Positions 1 to 6,127 of a DNA stretch of 10,163 nt are shown piece after piece. The DNA lies in contig PLKY01000333.1 in assembly GCA_003140785.1 (NCBI GenBank), forward strand, positions 1-10,163, in the 5' to 3' direction. The translations under genes were made by a program, and so were the position numbers. Positions within the stretch are counted from its first letter, which is position 1, and each line of letters begins with the position of its first letter. This DNA is from Acidobacteriaceae bacterium. GTDB lineage: Bacteria > Acidobacteriota > Terriglobia > Terriglobales > Acidobacteriaceae. The notes beneath the pieces were generated by a model. It saw only the letters and a list, made by a program, of their open reading frames with translations. It ran no database searches and was not told the origin of the DNA.

Positions 1-111
1 TCTGTGTGGCGGACTACACTAGATCCTTGACTATGTGGCCGCGCTATCCGCAATAGCGATTTCGCGGTACGCGACGGTCGAGCATTCTCTGACGAAGATC
101 GAAGGCGTTTA
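1..111. other. Intergenic edge, downstream of the aldo/keto reductase gene
   Basis: No coding sequence is supported here. The only structure seen is a small inverted repeat at 42-58 (CGCTAT, five-base loop, ATAGCG). It could lie in the 3' end of the minus-strand transcript, but no T-run follows it on either strand, so calling it a terminator would be a guess. Confidence 0.3.
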
Positions 112-1143
112 CTATGCTGCGCCTTCCCTCGCGTCTTTCCAAAGATCAATAGATCCCTCTTGCGCATAGCGATCAATCTCGTTGAGCTCTGCATCCGTAA
201 ACTGGAGCTGCTTTAACGCATCGAGCGAGTTATCGAGCTGCTCCACGTTACGCGCTCCGATCAGTGCGGAGGTTACCCTCTTGTCGCGCAGGACCCACGC
301 GATCGCCATCTGTGCCAGTGACTGTCCGCGCCCATGCGCAATTTCGTTCAATGCCCGCACACGCTTTAGGTTCTCTTCGCTCAAGAACTCTTTCTGGAAC
401 GAAAGGCCGTCATTTGCGCGCGAGCTCTCGGGAACACCGTTCAGATACTTATTCGTCAAAAGCCCCTGCGCGAGCGCAGAGAATGCAATGCAGCCGACGC
501 CGAGTTCCTCTAGTGTGCCGAGGAGCTCGTTCTCCACCCAGCGATTCAGCATTGAGTACGACGGCTGATGAACTAGCAGCGGGACTCCTTCGCTCTTCAG
601 AATTTGTGCCGCTTCGCGCGTCCGTTCCAGGCCATAGGACGAAATGCCCGCGTACAAAGCCTTGCCTTGCCGCACTGCCTGCGCCAGCGCACTCATGGTT
701 TCTTCCAGCGGTACATCCATGGTCGGCCGGTGGGAGTAAAAAATGTCGACGTACTCGAGTCCCATGCGCGCCAAGCTTTCATCCAGCGACGCAAGCAGAT
801 ACTTGCGCGAGCCACCCACCCCATAGGGTCCCGGCCACATATCCCACCCCGCTTTTGTCGAAATCAAAAGTTCATTTCGGTGGCTGCTAAAATCCTTCCG
901 CAGAATCTCCCCGAAGTTCTCCTCGGCAGAACCGTACGGCGGCCCATAGTTATTCGCCAGATCGAAATGCGTCACGCCTCGATCGAAGGCGCGCCGAACC
1001 ACTGCTCGACCCGTCTCGAAAACATTGACGCCTCCGAAGTTCTGCCACAGTCCAAGCGAAATCCGGGGTAAGACAATCCCCGATCGCCCGCACTTCTCGA
1101 ACATTGCTCCGTCGTACCTCTTTGCATCGGGTATATAACTCAT
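112..1143 (-). CDS. yghZ: Aldo/keto reductase, YghZ type (L-glyceraldehyde 3-phosphate reductase family)
   Basis: A 343-residue NADPH-dependent aldo/keto reductase, the expected full length for the AKR14/YghZ group. That group reduces L-glyceraldehyde 3-phosphate and methylglyoxal-like aldehydes in the cytoplasm. The catalytic tetrad is visible: D61, Y66 (FDLANNYG), K97 (STKAGWDMWPGPYG) and H138 (DIFYSHR). The blocks GSAEENFGEIL, GGSRKYLLASLD, GISSYGLERT, VHQPSYSMLNRWV and the C-terminal ALIGARNVEQL cofactor loop match what I remember of E. coli YghZ over the whole length. The start is supported by AAGGAG five bases upstream. The gene follows the cupin gene by 26 bases on the same strand, so the two are probably co-transcribed. 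The exact substrate in this organism is not shown by the sequence. Confidence 0.93.
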   Translation of the reverse strand: MSYIPDAKRYDGAMFEKCGRSGIVLPRISLGLWQNFGGVNVFETGRAVVRRAFDRGVTHFDLANNYGPPYGSAEENFGEILRKDFSSHRNELLISTKAGWDMWPGPYGVGGSRKYLLASLDESLARMGLEYVDIFYSHRPTMDVPLEETMSALAQAVRQGKALYAGISSYGLERTREAAQILKSEGVPLLVHQPSYSMLNRWVENELLGTLEELGVGCIAFSALAQGLLTNKYLNGVPESSRANDGLSFQKEFLSEENLKRVRALNEIAHGRGQSLAQMAIAWVLRDKRVTSALIGARNVEQLDNSLDALKQLQFTDAELNEIDRYAQEGSIDLWKDAREGAA

Positions 1144-1169
1144 CGCATCTCCTTTTCATTCAGACCTAC

Positions 1170-1619
1170 TCAACGATGTTCGTACTCGGCGCGCAAATGC
1201 TCCGAAATCAAGTTGATTTCATCCCAGAAGTCGTCGGGCAAATTCACAACAATGGGTTCAGAAGTGCTGCGAACAACAATCCATTGGAAAGGGACGTCGC
1301 TGGAAGGATTAATCTCCTGGTGCGGAAGCCACGCCGGGACATAAAGAAAATCCCCTGTTTGCAGCATTGCGTTAAACTCTCCTCGCTCGCCCCAGCGAAC
1401 GTATGAAGAGCCGCTGAGGATATAGGCGATCGTGTGTTGCTCTCCATGGTGATGGATTCCGGTGCGGGCTCCAGGTTCGACCAGAAAGAGGCCTCCCCAC
1501 AGAGGCGATTCTATGCCTGCTCCTGAATGGATAGCCGCAAAGCGCTGTGATCCGGGCGTTTGAGCAGTCGCAGAGTCTAACTGGTCCGGACGGACTACAC
1601 GAATAGATTGATGTTGCAT
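1170..1619 (-). CDS. Single-domain cupin protein
   Basis: A 149-residue small cupin of one beta-barrel domain. Cupin motif 1 is seen at about residues 50-70 (G50, then the H56-H57-H58 cluster, ending YILSG). Motif 2 is at about 89-104 (GDFLYVPAWLPHQEIN, with H100 as the likely third His ligand). The Glu usually found in motif 1 seems to be replaced by His62 or Thr63, so the metal site may be unusual. The start is placed at the ATG ending at 1619 because AAGGAG lies five bases upstream; a longer frame opening at 1658 has no such site. It is cytoplasmic, with no signal peptide. It lies just upstream of the aldo/keto reductase gene in a likely two-gene operon. A sugar-binding, isomerase, dioxygenase or regulatory role is possible; the sequence does not decide. 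Confidence 0.85.
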   Translation of the reverse strand: MQHQSIRVVRPDQLDSATAQTPGSQRFAAIHSGAGIESPLWGGLFLVEPGARTGIHHHGEQHTIAYILSGSSYVRWGERGEFNAMLQTGDFLYVPAWLPHQEINPSSDVPFQWIVVRSTSEPIVVNLPDDFWDEINLISEHLRAEYEHR

Positions 1620-1898
1620 GATGTCTCCTTGGGGTGCGGCGTGACAGTCGATAAACATCTACCTGAGCAAGTAGGCAATTCAGAAGCCAAACTAGTCGGA
1701 GGTTGGATTGCTGACTTATTTGAGCTTCACAAGCGGCTGTCGCCTCCGCTGTGACCGAAGGCCGACATCGGTGTCTTTAGTTCGCCTCAGTCTAGGTTAT
1801 GGCCGTGTGATTCAAACTTTTCACTGTGCTGCTAATAACTCGAATCGGTTATGGGCAGGCAGTGAGTTAAGGATCAGAGATCGGATTCAACTCGATAC
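1620..1898. other. Intergenic spacer upstream of the cupin gene
   Basis: This should hold the minus-strand promoter of the cupin/aldo-keto reductase operon and the 3' end of the fusion gene. I see no convincing -35/-10 pair. A short inverted repeat (AGCGG at 1732-1736, CCGCT at 1746-1750) is the only candidate stem-loop, and it has no T-run. An open frame crossing this spacer on the plus strand overlaps the 3' end of the fusion gene and resembles no protein I know. Confidence 0.3.
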
Positions 1899-3215
1899 CT
1901 ACAGGCTTCCTCCAGACTCCGTCTTGACGACCTGGTTGATGATTCGCTGGAAGATCGCGACCTGGACGTGGATGTGGCTGGCTACGTCGGGAAGGAATTC
2001 GTTCACGAAGTTGCCGATTGGTGCAGAGGCCAGGTTGACGGCGTAACGGTCAGCGGAGGCGCCGAAGGATGTTTCCCGGCCGGGAATGTAGAGGTTGGCT
2101 GCCGCGTCGTCGAAGGCGAAGCCTACTAAATTGGCGTAGTTGGGCATCCCCCTTCCATTGTCGCCTCTGGTCCAGAAGACCTGTATGATGGCGTGGTCAA
2201 CGCGGCGGTGTATCGGAGCGTGTTCCATGCGGTAGTAGCGCGGGTCCTGATGGACAACAGAAGGGATGAGAAAGGTGCCGAAGAACTCGCCCGTCATGTC
2301 TTCAGTGATACCCACGCCGACGGAACGGCCGAAACCGGGCATGCCGGGGCCGTAAGGGGAGTGACTGTCGGCGGCGACCGAAATACCAGCTTCACCCGTG
2401 ACGGCTACAAGGCTGAATGGGTCGAGGAAGTTGCGGGCGGCTAACCAGGCCTTGTCGCGAGGTGTAAGGGGTCCCCGCTTCGGGCCGTTAGTGAAACGCT
2501 GGTACCAGTTGAGTCGGCAGGTGGCGCAGGGGCCAGCGGCGGGGCTCACGATAAAGGGGTGTCCGGCTAGAGTGTCCTGGCCACCTGGATCCCGCTGGAG
2601 TTTGGGGCCGGATGCGAGGGACTGCGAGTCGGGTGCGTCGGGGAGAGAGGACGCGTCAACCGGCTGGTCTGACGAGGCGGCCCGTAGCGATGGAGCGAAT
2701 AGAAGCAAAGCCAGTTGAAGCAGCGCGAATCTCGCGAGTCGAGATACGGCCGGGAGTTGCGGAGAGGTGCCGGGCCAAAGTCGTGCGTGTTTGATTCGCC
2801 CTTCCGGGTTGCTCGCCGAAGTTGTCCCCTTTGGCGAAATGAGCATTCGCGGGGGGATTTCGGGCTTGCTCTTCAGAGAGCACCGGACCCGCTGGGCCAG
2901 TTCACCATTCGAGGCAATCGAGGTAAGCCAGGTCGTCATCCTCGCCGTCCCTTTGAACTGATCCAAGTGCTTGTAGGCAGACAAGAGGGCATCCTGCATC
3001 GCGTCTTCAGCGTCGTGCGGGTCTCCCACGTAGCGATATGCCCTTTTGAAAAAAGAAGACAGATTTCGCGAAACAGCGTCCTGAAGTTCCCCAATGCTCT
3101 CTTCGCGAATCTGGACAGCGGGGTGATGCTCATCTCGAACGTGCGACGGTCGCGTTTCCATGTTGTCTATGTCTCCGCTACTGACGTTCTCGAAAGCATG
3201 CAGCTTGCCAATCAT
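1899..3215 (-). CDS. Fusion of truncated ECF sigma factor (region 2) with an exported protein
   Basis: A 438-residue frame with two unrelated halves. Residues about 38-103 are sigma-70 region 2 of an ECF sigma factor (AYRYVGDPHDAEDAMQDALL, then KHLDQFKGTARMTTWLTSIASN). The homology stops there: no region 4, so no -35 binding domain. Residues 104-158 are low-information linker. Residues 159-180 look like a signal peptide (RLARF, a leucine-rich core, ending SLRAA). The rest (about 181-438) resembles exported or outer-membrane hypothetical proteins I associate with Acidobacteriota: a C230-x-x-C233 pair, then PRDKAWLAARNFLDPFS and HQDPRYYRMEHAP. An inner ATG at residue 124 (2846) could begin the exported part but has no clear Shine-Dalgarno. 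For the sigma part, M19 (3161) is an alternative start. I infer that a deletion joined two neighbouring genes in frame. It may act as two products, one product, or a decayed remnant. Confidence 0.72.
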   Translation of the reverse strand: MIGKLHAFENVSSGDIDNMETRPSHVRDEHHPAVQIREESIGELQDAVSRNLSSFFKRAYRYVGDPHDAEDAMQDALLSAYKHLDQFKGTARMTTWLTSIASNGELAQRVRCSLKSKPEIPPRMLISPKGTTSASNPEGRIKHARLWPGTSPQLPAVSRLARFALLQLALLLFAPSLRAASSDQPVDASSLPDAPDSQSLASGPKLQRDPGGQDTLAGHPFIVSPAAGPCATCRLNWYQRFTNGPKRGPLTPRDKAWLAARNFLDPFSLVAVTGEAGISVAADSHSPYGPGMPGFGRSVGVGITEDMTGEFFGTFLIPSVVHQDPRYYRMEHAPIHRRVDHAIIQVFWTRGDNGRGMPNYANLVGFAFDDAAANLYIPGRETSFGASADRYAVNLASAPIGNFVNEFLPDVASHIHVQVAIFQRIINQVVKTESGGSL

Positions 3216-3268
3216 TCGGACCTAAGTTATTTGCGTAGTTTCAGCGATATACTTCAATCGGTCGAGAG

Positions 3269-3290
3269 GGTGGACACCATGGAGTCCACC
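3269..3290. promoter_or_regulatory. 22-base near-perfect palindrome, candidate operator
   Basis: The arms are GGTGGAC (3269-3275) and GTCCACC (3284-3290) around a central CCATGG, with one A/A mismatch pair between arm and centre. So 20 of 22 positions obey dyad symmetry. It sits 64 bases upstream of the FixJ-type regulator start. The same half-site recurs at 3340-3351 over the ribosome binding site. A dimeric helix-turn-helix protein, such as the LuxR-type regulator encoded just downstream, would be a fitting binder; that is inference. It could also fold as a hairpin in the leader RNA. Confidence 0.5.
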
Positions 3291-3339
3291 TCACGCGTCG
3301 AACATTCGACTCGGCGTCCGACCTCTGACATACCTCGCA

Positions 3340-3351
3340 GTGGAGGTCCAC
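3340..3351 (+). promoter_or_regulatory. Shine-Dalgarno inside a second GTGGA/TCCAC inverted repeat
   Basis: GTGGA and TCCAC flank a central GG. The GGAGG Shine-Dalgarno (3342-3346) is part of the left arm and centre and lies seven bases before the ATG at 3354, which decides that start. The arms match the half-site of the palindrome at 3269-3290, so the same protein could bind here. Alternatively the upstream GGTGGAC/GTCCACC arms could pair with this site in RNA and mask it. Confidence 0.4.
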
Positions 3352-3353
3352 GA

Positions 3354-3983
3354 ATGACGTTTCCGAGTTTCCCGACGGTGTTCGTCATCGATGACGATGT
3401 CGAAGTGCGAGCCTCCATACAAGGCTTACTCAAGTCGGCGGGCCTGCACTCGGAATCCTTTGGGACGGCGGAAGAATTTTTGCGCAACGAGGTACCGGAT
3501 GGGCCGAGTTGCCTTGTCTTGGACGTGTCCCTTCCTGGAGTCGGCGGTCTGGAGCTTCAGCGGAAACTGGCGGACGCCGGCGTGCCCATTCCCATCATCT
3601 TCATTACTGGCCATGGCGATATTCCGATGACAGTGAAGGCGATAAAATCCGGTGCCGTGGAGTTTCTGACAAAGCCCTTCGTCGACCAGGATTTATTGAA
3701 CGCGATTCAACAGGCATTCGATCGCGACCGGGTCACGCGACACCAGCATGGTGAGCTTGCCGAATTGCGAAAGCGATACGAGTCGCTGACCACACGCGAG
3801 CGTCAGGTCATGGGCCTGGTGGTTTCCGGAATGCTCAACAAACAAGTCGCCTTTGAGCTCGGAACCAGCGAAGTCACGGTGAAGATTCAACGCGGGCATG
3901 TGATGGCGAAGATGCAGGCGGAATCACTTGCAGAACTAGTCCGAATGGCGACTAAGCTTGAGCTTCCGGTCAGCAAGAAGTAA
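3354..3983 (+). CDS. FixJ-type response regulator with LuxR helix-turn-helix
   Basis: A 209-residue two-domain DNA-binding response regulator. The receiver spans residues about 8-122: acidic pocket D13/D14 (FVIDDD), phospho-acceptor D57 (LVLDVSLPG), T85 (FITGHGD) and K107 (FLTKPF). A short linker leads to a LuxR/GerE helix-turn-helix at about 143-203 (LTTRERQVMGLVV, then LGTSEVTVKIQRG). This is the NarL/FixJ family, in which phosphorylation drives dimerisation and promoter binding. The start is set by GGAGG seven bases upstream; the frame stays open for another 639 bases upstream, but that stretch is antisense to the sigma fusion and has no family similarity. The likely partner is the histidine kinase 111 bases downstream. 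The palindrome upstream hints at autoregulation. Confidence 0.93.
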   Translation: MTFPSFPTVFVIDDDVEVRASIQGLLKSAGLHSESFGTAEEFLRNEVPDGPSCLVLDVSLPGVGGLELQRKLADAGVPIPIIFITGHGDIPMTVKAIKSGAVEFLTKPFVDQDLLNAIQQAFDRDRVTRHQHGELAELRKRYESLTTRERQVMGLVVSGMLNKQVAFELGTSEVTVKIQRGHVMAKMQAESLAELVRMATKLELPVSKK

Positions 3984-3995
3984 ATTAGTTTCGCA

Positions 3996-4032
3996 GCCGC
4001 CGAACAATGGCGGCCTTGCCGAAGCGTGGCAA
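3996..4032 (+). other. Two adjacent stem-loops between regulator and kinase genes
   Basis: The first stem is GCCGCC (3996-4001) with GGCGGC (4009-4014) and a seven-base loop. The second is TTGCC (4016-4020) with GGCAA (4028-4032), also with a seven-base loop. They begin 13 bases after the regulator stop codon. No T-run follows, so a Rho-independent terminator is not supported. They could be an RNA-processing or attenuation element that sets regulator and kinase levels apart, or chance. Confidence 0.35.
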
Positions 4033-4045
4033 CGGATGCGAAGGC

Positions 4046-4072
4046 TTGATCGTAATCCACTCTACTTATACA
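4046..4072 (+). promoter_or_regulatory. Weak candidate promoter for the kinase gene
   Basis: TTGATC (4046-4051) and TATACA (4067-4072) each match four of six consensus positions of a housekeeping promoter, with a short 15-base spacer. It lies after the tandem stem-loops and 22 bases before the kinase ATG, so it could start a separate kinase transcript. This is a weak sequence match only. Confidence 0.25.
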
Positions 4073-4094
4073 TCAGGGAAAGGAGGCTTTGAAG

Positions 4095-5693
4095 ATGGGC
4101 CAACTCGACAAGACGAAGTGGACTGCGGAACCAGCGATATCCGTCGCATTGTGCTATGGATTAGCTGTGGTCTCGGTCGCGGCTGCTCTGGGCTTGTCGC
4201 TTGCGTTCACTCACTTCCATTTGCCTCAACCTTTTGGTGCATTTGCGCTATCTGCAATCGCTCTTACCTTTTGGTACGCCGGCACCGCGCCCGGCGTTCT
4301 TGCCGCGGTGCTGTCATCGATTGTCCGTGACTATCTCTTTGAACCCAACACAAGCACTGAGTCTCGCCTCCTCTTCGATCTTGTGTTTCTGGTATTCGCA
4401 TTCCTCATGACGCGGGTTGCGCGGGTGCGAAATCAGCTTGAACTCAGAGTCGCGGAACGAACGGCGGAGCTAACTCAATTGAATGACAACCTTAAACGTG
4501 AGATCGCCAAGCACAACCAGGTAGAGGCAGAACTGCGCCTCAGCGAGGCCTATTTAGCCGAGGCACAGAGGCTGAGCCACACCGGCAGTTGGGCATGGAG
4601 TCCGCCCCCGGGCGACATCAGGTACTGGTCCGAGGAATGCTACCGCGTGCAAGGCTTTGACCCAAAAGGGGTGCAGCCCCGATTTGAAACGTTCTTTCAA
4701 CGCATTCACCCGGACGATCAAGCCCGAATCGCGGAAGTGATTGAAAGAGCAGTGCGTGAAAAAAAGGAGTTCGAATTCGATTACCGAATCATTCATCCCG
4801 GCGGCGAAATCAGATACGCCCGCTCGGTAGGCCATCCCATTCTCGGTCCATCCGGCGATCTTGTTGAATTCGTGGGTACCATAATCGACGTCTCTGACCG
4901 CAGGCAGGCGGAGAAAGAGCGGGAGAGGTTGCGCGAGGCACAAGCGGATCTCGCTCACGCCAGCCGGATGACAACCATGGGAGAGCTGACCGCTTCCCTG
5001 GCGCATGAAGTGAATCAGCCGATTACCGCCGTTGTCAACGGCGCGAGCACCTGCATACGGTGGCTTACGCGAGACGATCCTGATCTGGGAGAAGCGCGCG
5101 AGGCTGCGTCAGGAGTCATTCGAAACGCAAAGCGAGCGGCAGACATCATCAACCGCATCCGTTCTATCTCGAAAAAGGGCGAATCGAAGCGGCAGCTGGT
5201 CGATGTGAATGAACTAATCGGAGAAATGATCGCCCTGCTGCGAAACGAAGCGAATAGATACTCCATTTCCATCCGCACCGACCTTGACACAGAACTTCCC
5301 AAGGTCATGGCCGACTCTGTGCAAGTTCAGCAAGTCATGATGAATCTCATCATGAACAGCATCGATGCGATGAAGAATGTCGATCGAACACGCGAACTCG
5401 TCGTCCAATCGCGGAGAGCAGAAGATCAGTACCTGATGATTTCAGTCTCCGATTCTGGTTTGGGCTTACCCGCGGAACAGGAAAAACAGATATTTGATGC
5501 TTTCTTTACCACCAAGCCTCATGGCTTGGGCATGGGACTTCGGATCAGCCGTTCCATCGTTGAATCGCACGGTGGCCGCCTGTGGGCAGCCAACAACTCG
5601 CCGCACGGCGCAAGCTTCTCATTCACCCTTCCCATCCCGATCGGGGTGTCTGAACAACGCTCAAAGCCATCGGATGCTCATACGAACGTATGA
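4095..5693 (+). CDS. Membrane PAS-domain sensor histidine kinase, FixL-like
   Basis: A 532-residue sensor kinase. Residues about 13-107 hold three to four hydrophobic segments in a DUF4118/KdpD-like pattern (FWYAGTAPGVLAAVLSS is typical), anchoring it in the inner membrane. A coiled-coil linker follows (about 112-155), then a PAS fold at about 156-268 (HTGSWAWSP, then FQRIHPDDQ, then GTIIDVSDRR). The H-box has H304 (ASLAHEVNQPITAVVNG). The ATPase domain shows the N-box (N417, N421, NLIMNSIDAM), G1 (DSGLG, 453-457), F-box (FDAFFTTKP) and G2 (GLGMGL, 477-482). The short TTKPHGLGMGL arrangement is of the FixL/NodV kind, which usually signals to FixJ-type regulators. No haem-binding PAS His was identified, so the signal is unknown. 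The ATG is chosen because AGGAGG lies eight bases upstream; an in-frame TTG at 4089 is too close to that site. Confidence 0.93.
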   Translation: MGQLDKTKWTAEPAISVALCYGLAVVSVAAALGLSLAFTHFHLPQPFGAFALSAIALTFWYAGTAPGVLAAVLSSIVRDYLFEPNTSTESRLLFDLVFLVFAFLMTRVARVRNQLELRVAERTAELTQLNDNLKREIAKHNQVEAELRLSEAYLAEAQRLSHTGSWAWSPPPGDIRYWSEECYRVQGFDPKGVQPRFETFFQRIHPDDQARIAEVIERAVREKKEFEFDYRIIHPGGEIRYARSVGHPILGPSGDLVEFVGTIIDVSDRRQAEKERERLREAQADLAHASRMTTMGELTASLAHEVNQPITAVVNGASTCIRWLTRDDPDLGEAREAASGVIRNAKRAADIINRIRSISKKGESKRQLVDVNELIGEMIALLRNEANRYSISIRTDLDTELPKVMADSVQVQQVMMNLIMNSIDAMKNVDRTRELVVQSRRAEDQYLMISVSDSGLGLPAEQEKQIFDAFFTTKPHGLGMGLRISRSIVESHGGRLWAANNSPHGASFSFTLPIPIGVSEQRSKPSDAHTNV

Positions 5694-5729
5694 TTGCGCC
5701 GCTTTGACCATCGGCGCATAGTTGGTTTT

Positions 5730-6107
5730 ATGAGCTGCAAGAAGGAAACCAAACTCGTAGCGATCGTCGACGACGATGACTCGGTACGCGGCACACTGCA
5801 AGAGCTGCTGAGATCTGCTGGATTCCCTTCGCGAGGATTTGATTCGGCAGAGGCATTTCTCACGTCGGGCAATCAGCAGGAGACGGCATGTTTGATTACG
5901 GATATTCGCATGCCGGGAATGTCCGGGCTGGAGTTGCAGTCCAGGCTGAATGCCGAACGTTGCAAGATTCCGACCATCTTTATCACTGCACACGGCGATG
6001 AAGAGATGCGATTTCAAGCGTTAAGGGCGGGTGCCGTCGAGTTCCTGCCGAAACCCTTCGACGATGAAGTTCTGCTCGAAAGTGTCCGGGCAGCTCTCGA
6101 GCGTTGA
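5730..6107 (+). CDS. Receiver-only response regulator
   Basis: A 125-residue protein consisting of one receiver domain and nothing else. It has the acidic pocket D14/D15 (AIVDDDDSVRG), phospho-acceptor D58 (LITDIRMPGMSG), T86 (FITAHGD) and K108 (FLPKPF). All residues needed for phosphotransfer are present. With no output domain it must act by protein contact: on the sigma-54 activator encoded 20 bases downstream, as a phosphate sink for the kinase, or as an intermediate in a relay. It starts 36 bases after the kinase stop. The ATG at 5730 lacks a clear Shine-Dalgarno; a TTG at 5694 directly after the kinase stop would add 12 residues and also lacks one, so translation may depend on coupling with the kinase. 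The receiver is similar in style to the FixJ-type one at 3354. Confidence 0.9.
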   Translation: MSCKKETKLVAIVDDDDSVRGTLQELLRSAGFPSRGFDSAEAFLTSGNQQETACLITDIRMPGMSGLELQSRLNAERCKIPTIFITAHGDEEMRFQALRAGAVEFLPKPFDDEVLLESVRAALER

Positions 6108-6127
6108 GGCGAGAAGGAAGGTACACG

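Larger units (their letters stand above)
3216..3353. promoter_or_regulatory. Divergent intergenic control region
   Basis: 138 bases separate the minus-strand sigma fusion from the plus-strand regulator cassette, so promoters for both should lie here. A TATACT hexamer at 3248-3253 could be a plus-strand -10, but TTGCGT at 3231-3236 is only 11 bases away, too close for a standard -35. No -24/-12 sigma-54 element (GG, ten bases, GC in good context) was found. The palindrome at 3269-3290 is the strongest signal. Confidence 0.45.

Noticed and set aside
42..58. Hairpin as terminator of the aldo/keto reductase operon
   Set aside because: The stem is six base pairs with no T-run on the relevant strand.
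182..1071. Several plus-strand open frames over the aldo/keto reductase
   Set aside because: They are shadows of a well-recognised full-length gene on the other strand and resemble nothing known to me.
1708..2046. Plus-strand frame of 112 codons across the spacer
   Set aside because: It runs antisense into the 3' end of the fusion gene, has no clear ribosome site and no recognisable protein features.
3231..3253. TTGCGT and TATACT as a promoter for the regulator cassette
   Set aside because: The spacer is 11 bases, far below the usual 16-18.
2715..3353. Upstream extension of the FixJ-type regulator frame by 213 codons
   Set aside because: The stretch is antisense to the sigma fusion gene, shows no known domain, and a GGAGG site directly before the ATG at 3354 sets the start at the receiver domain.
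4026..4040. TGGCA followed by TGC, resembling a sigma-54 promoter
   Set aside because: The GG-to-GC spacing is 8 rather than the required 10 bases, so it does not fit a -24/-12 element.
5694..5729. TTG start directly after the kinase stop for the receiver-only protein
   Set aside because: There is no Shine-Dalgarno, and the 12 added residues are not part of the receiver fold; the ATG at 5730 is preferred, though not strongly.
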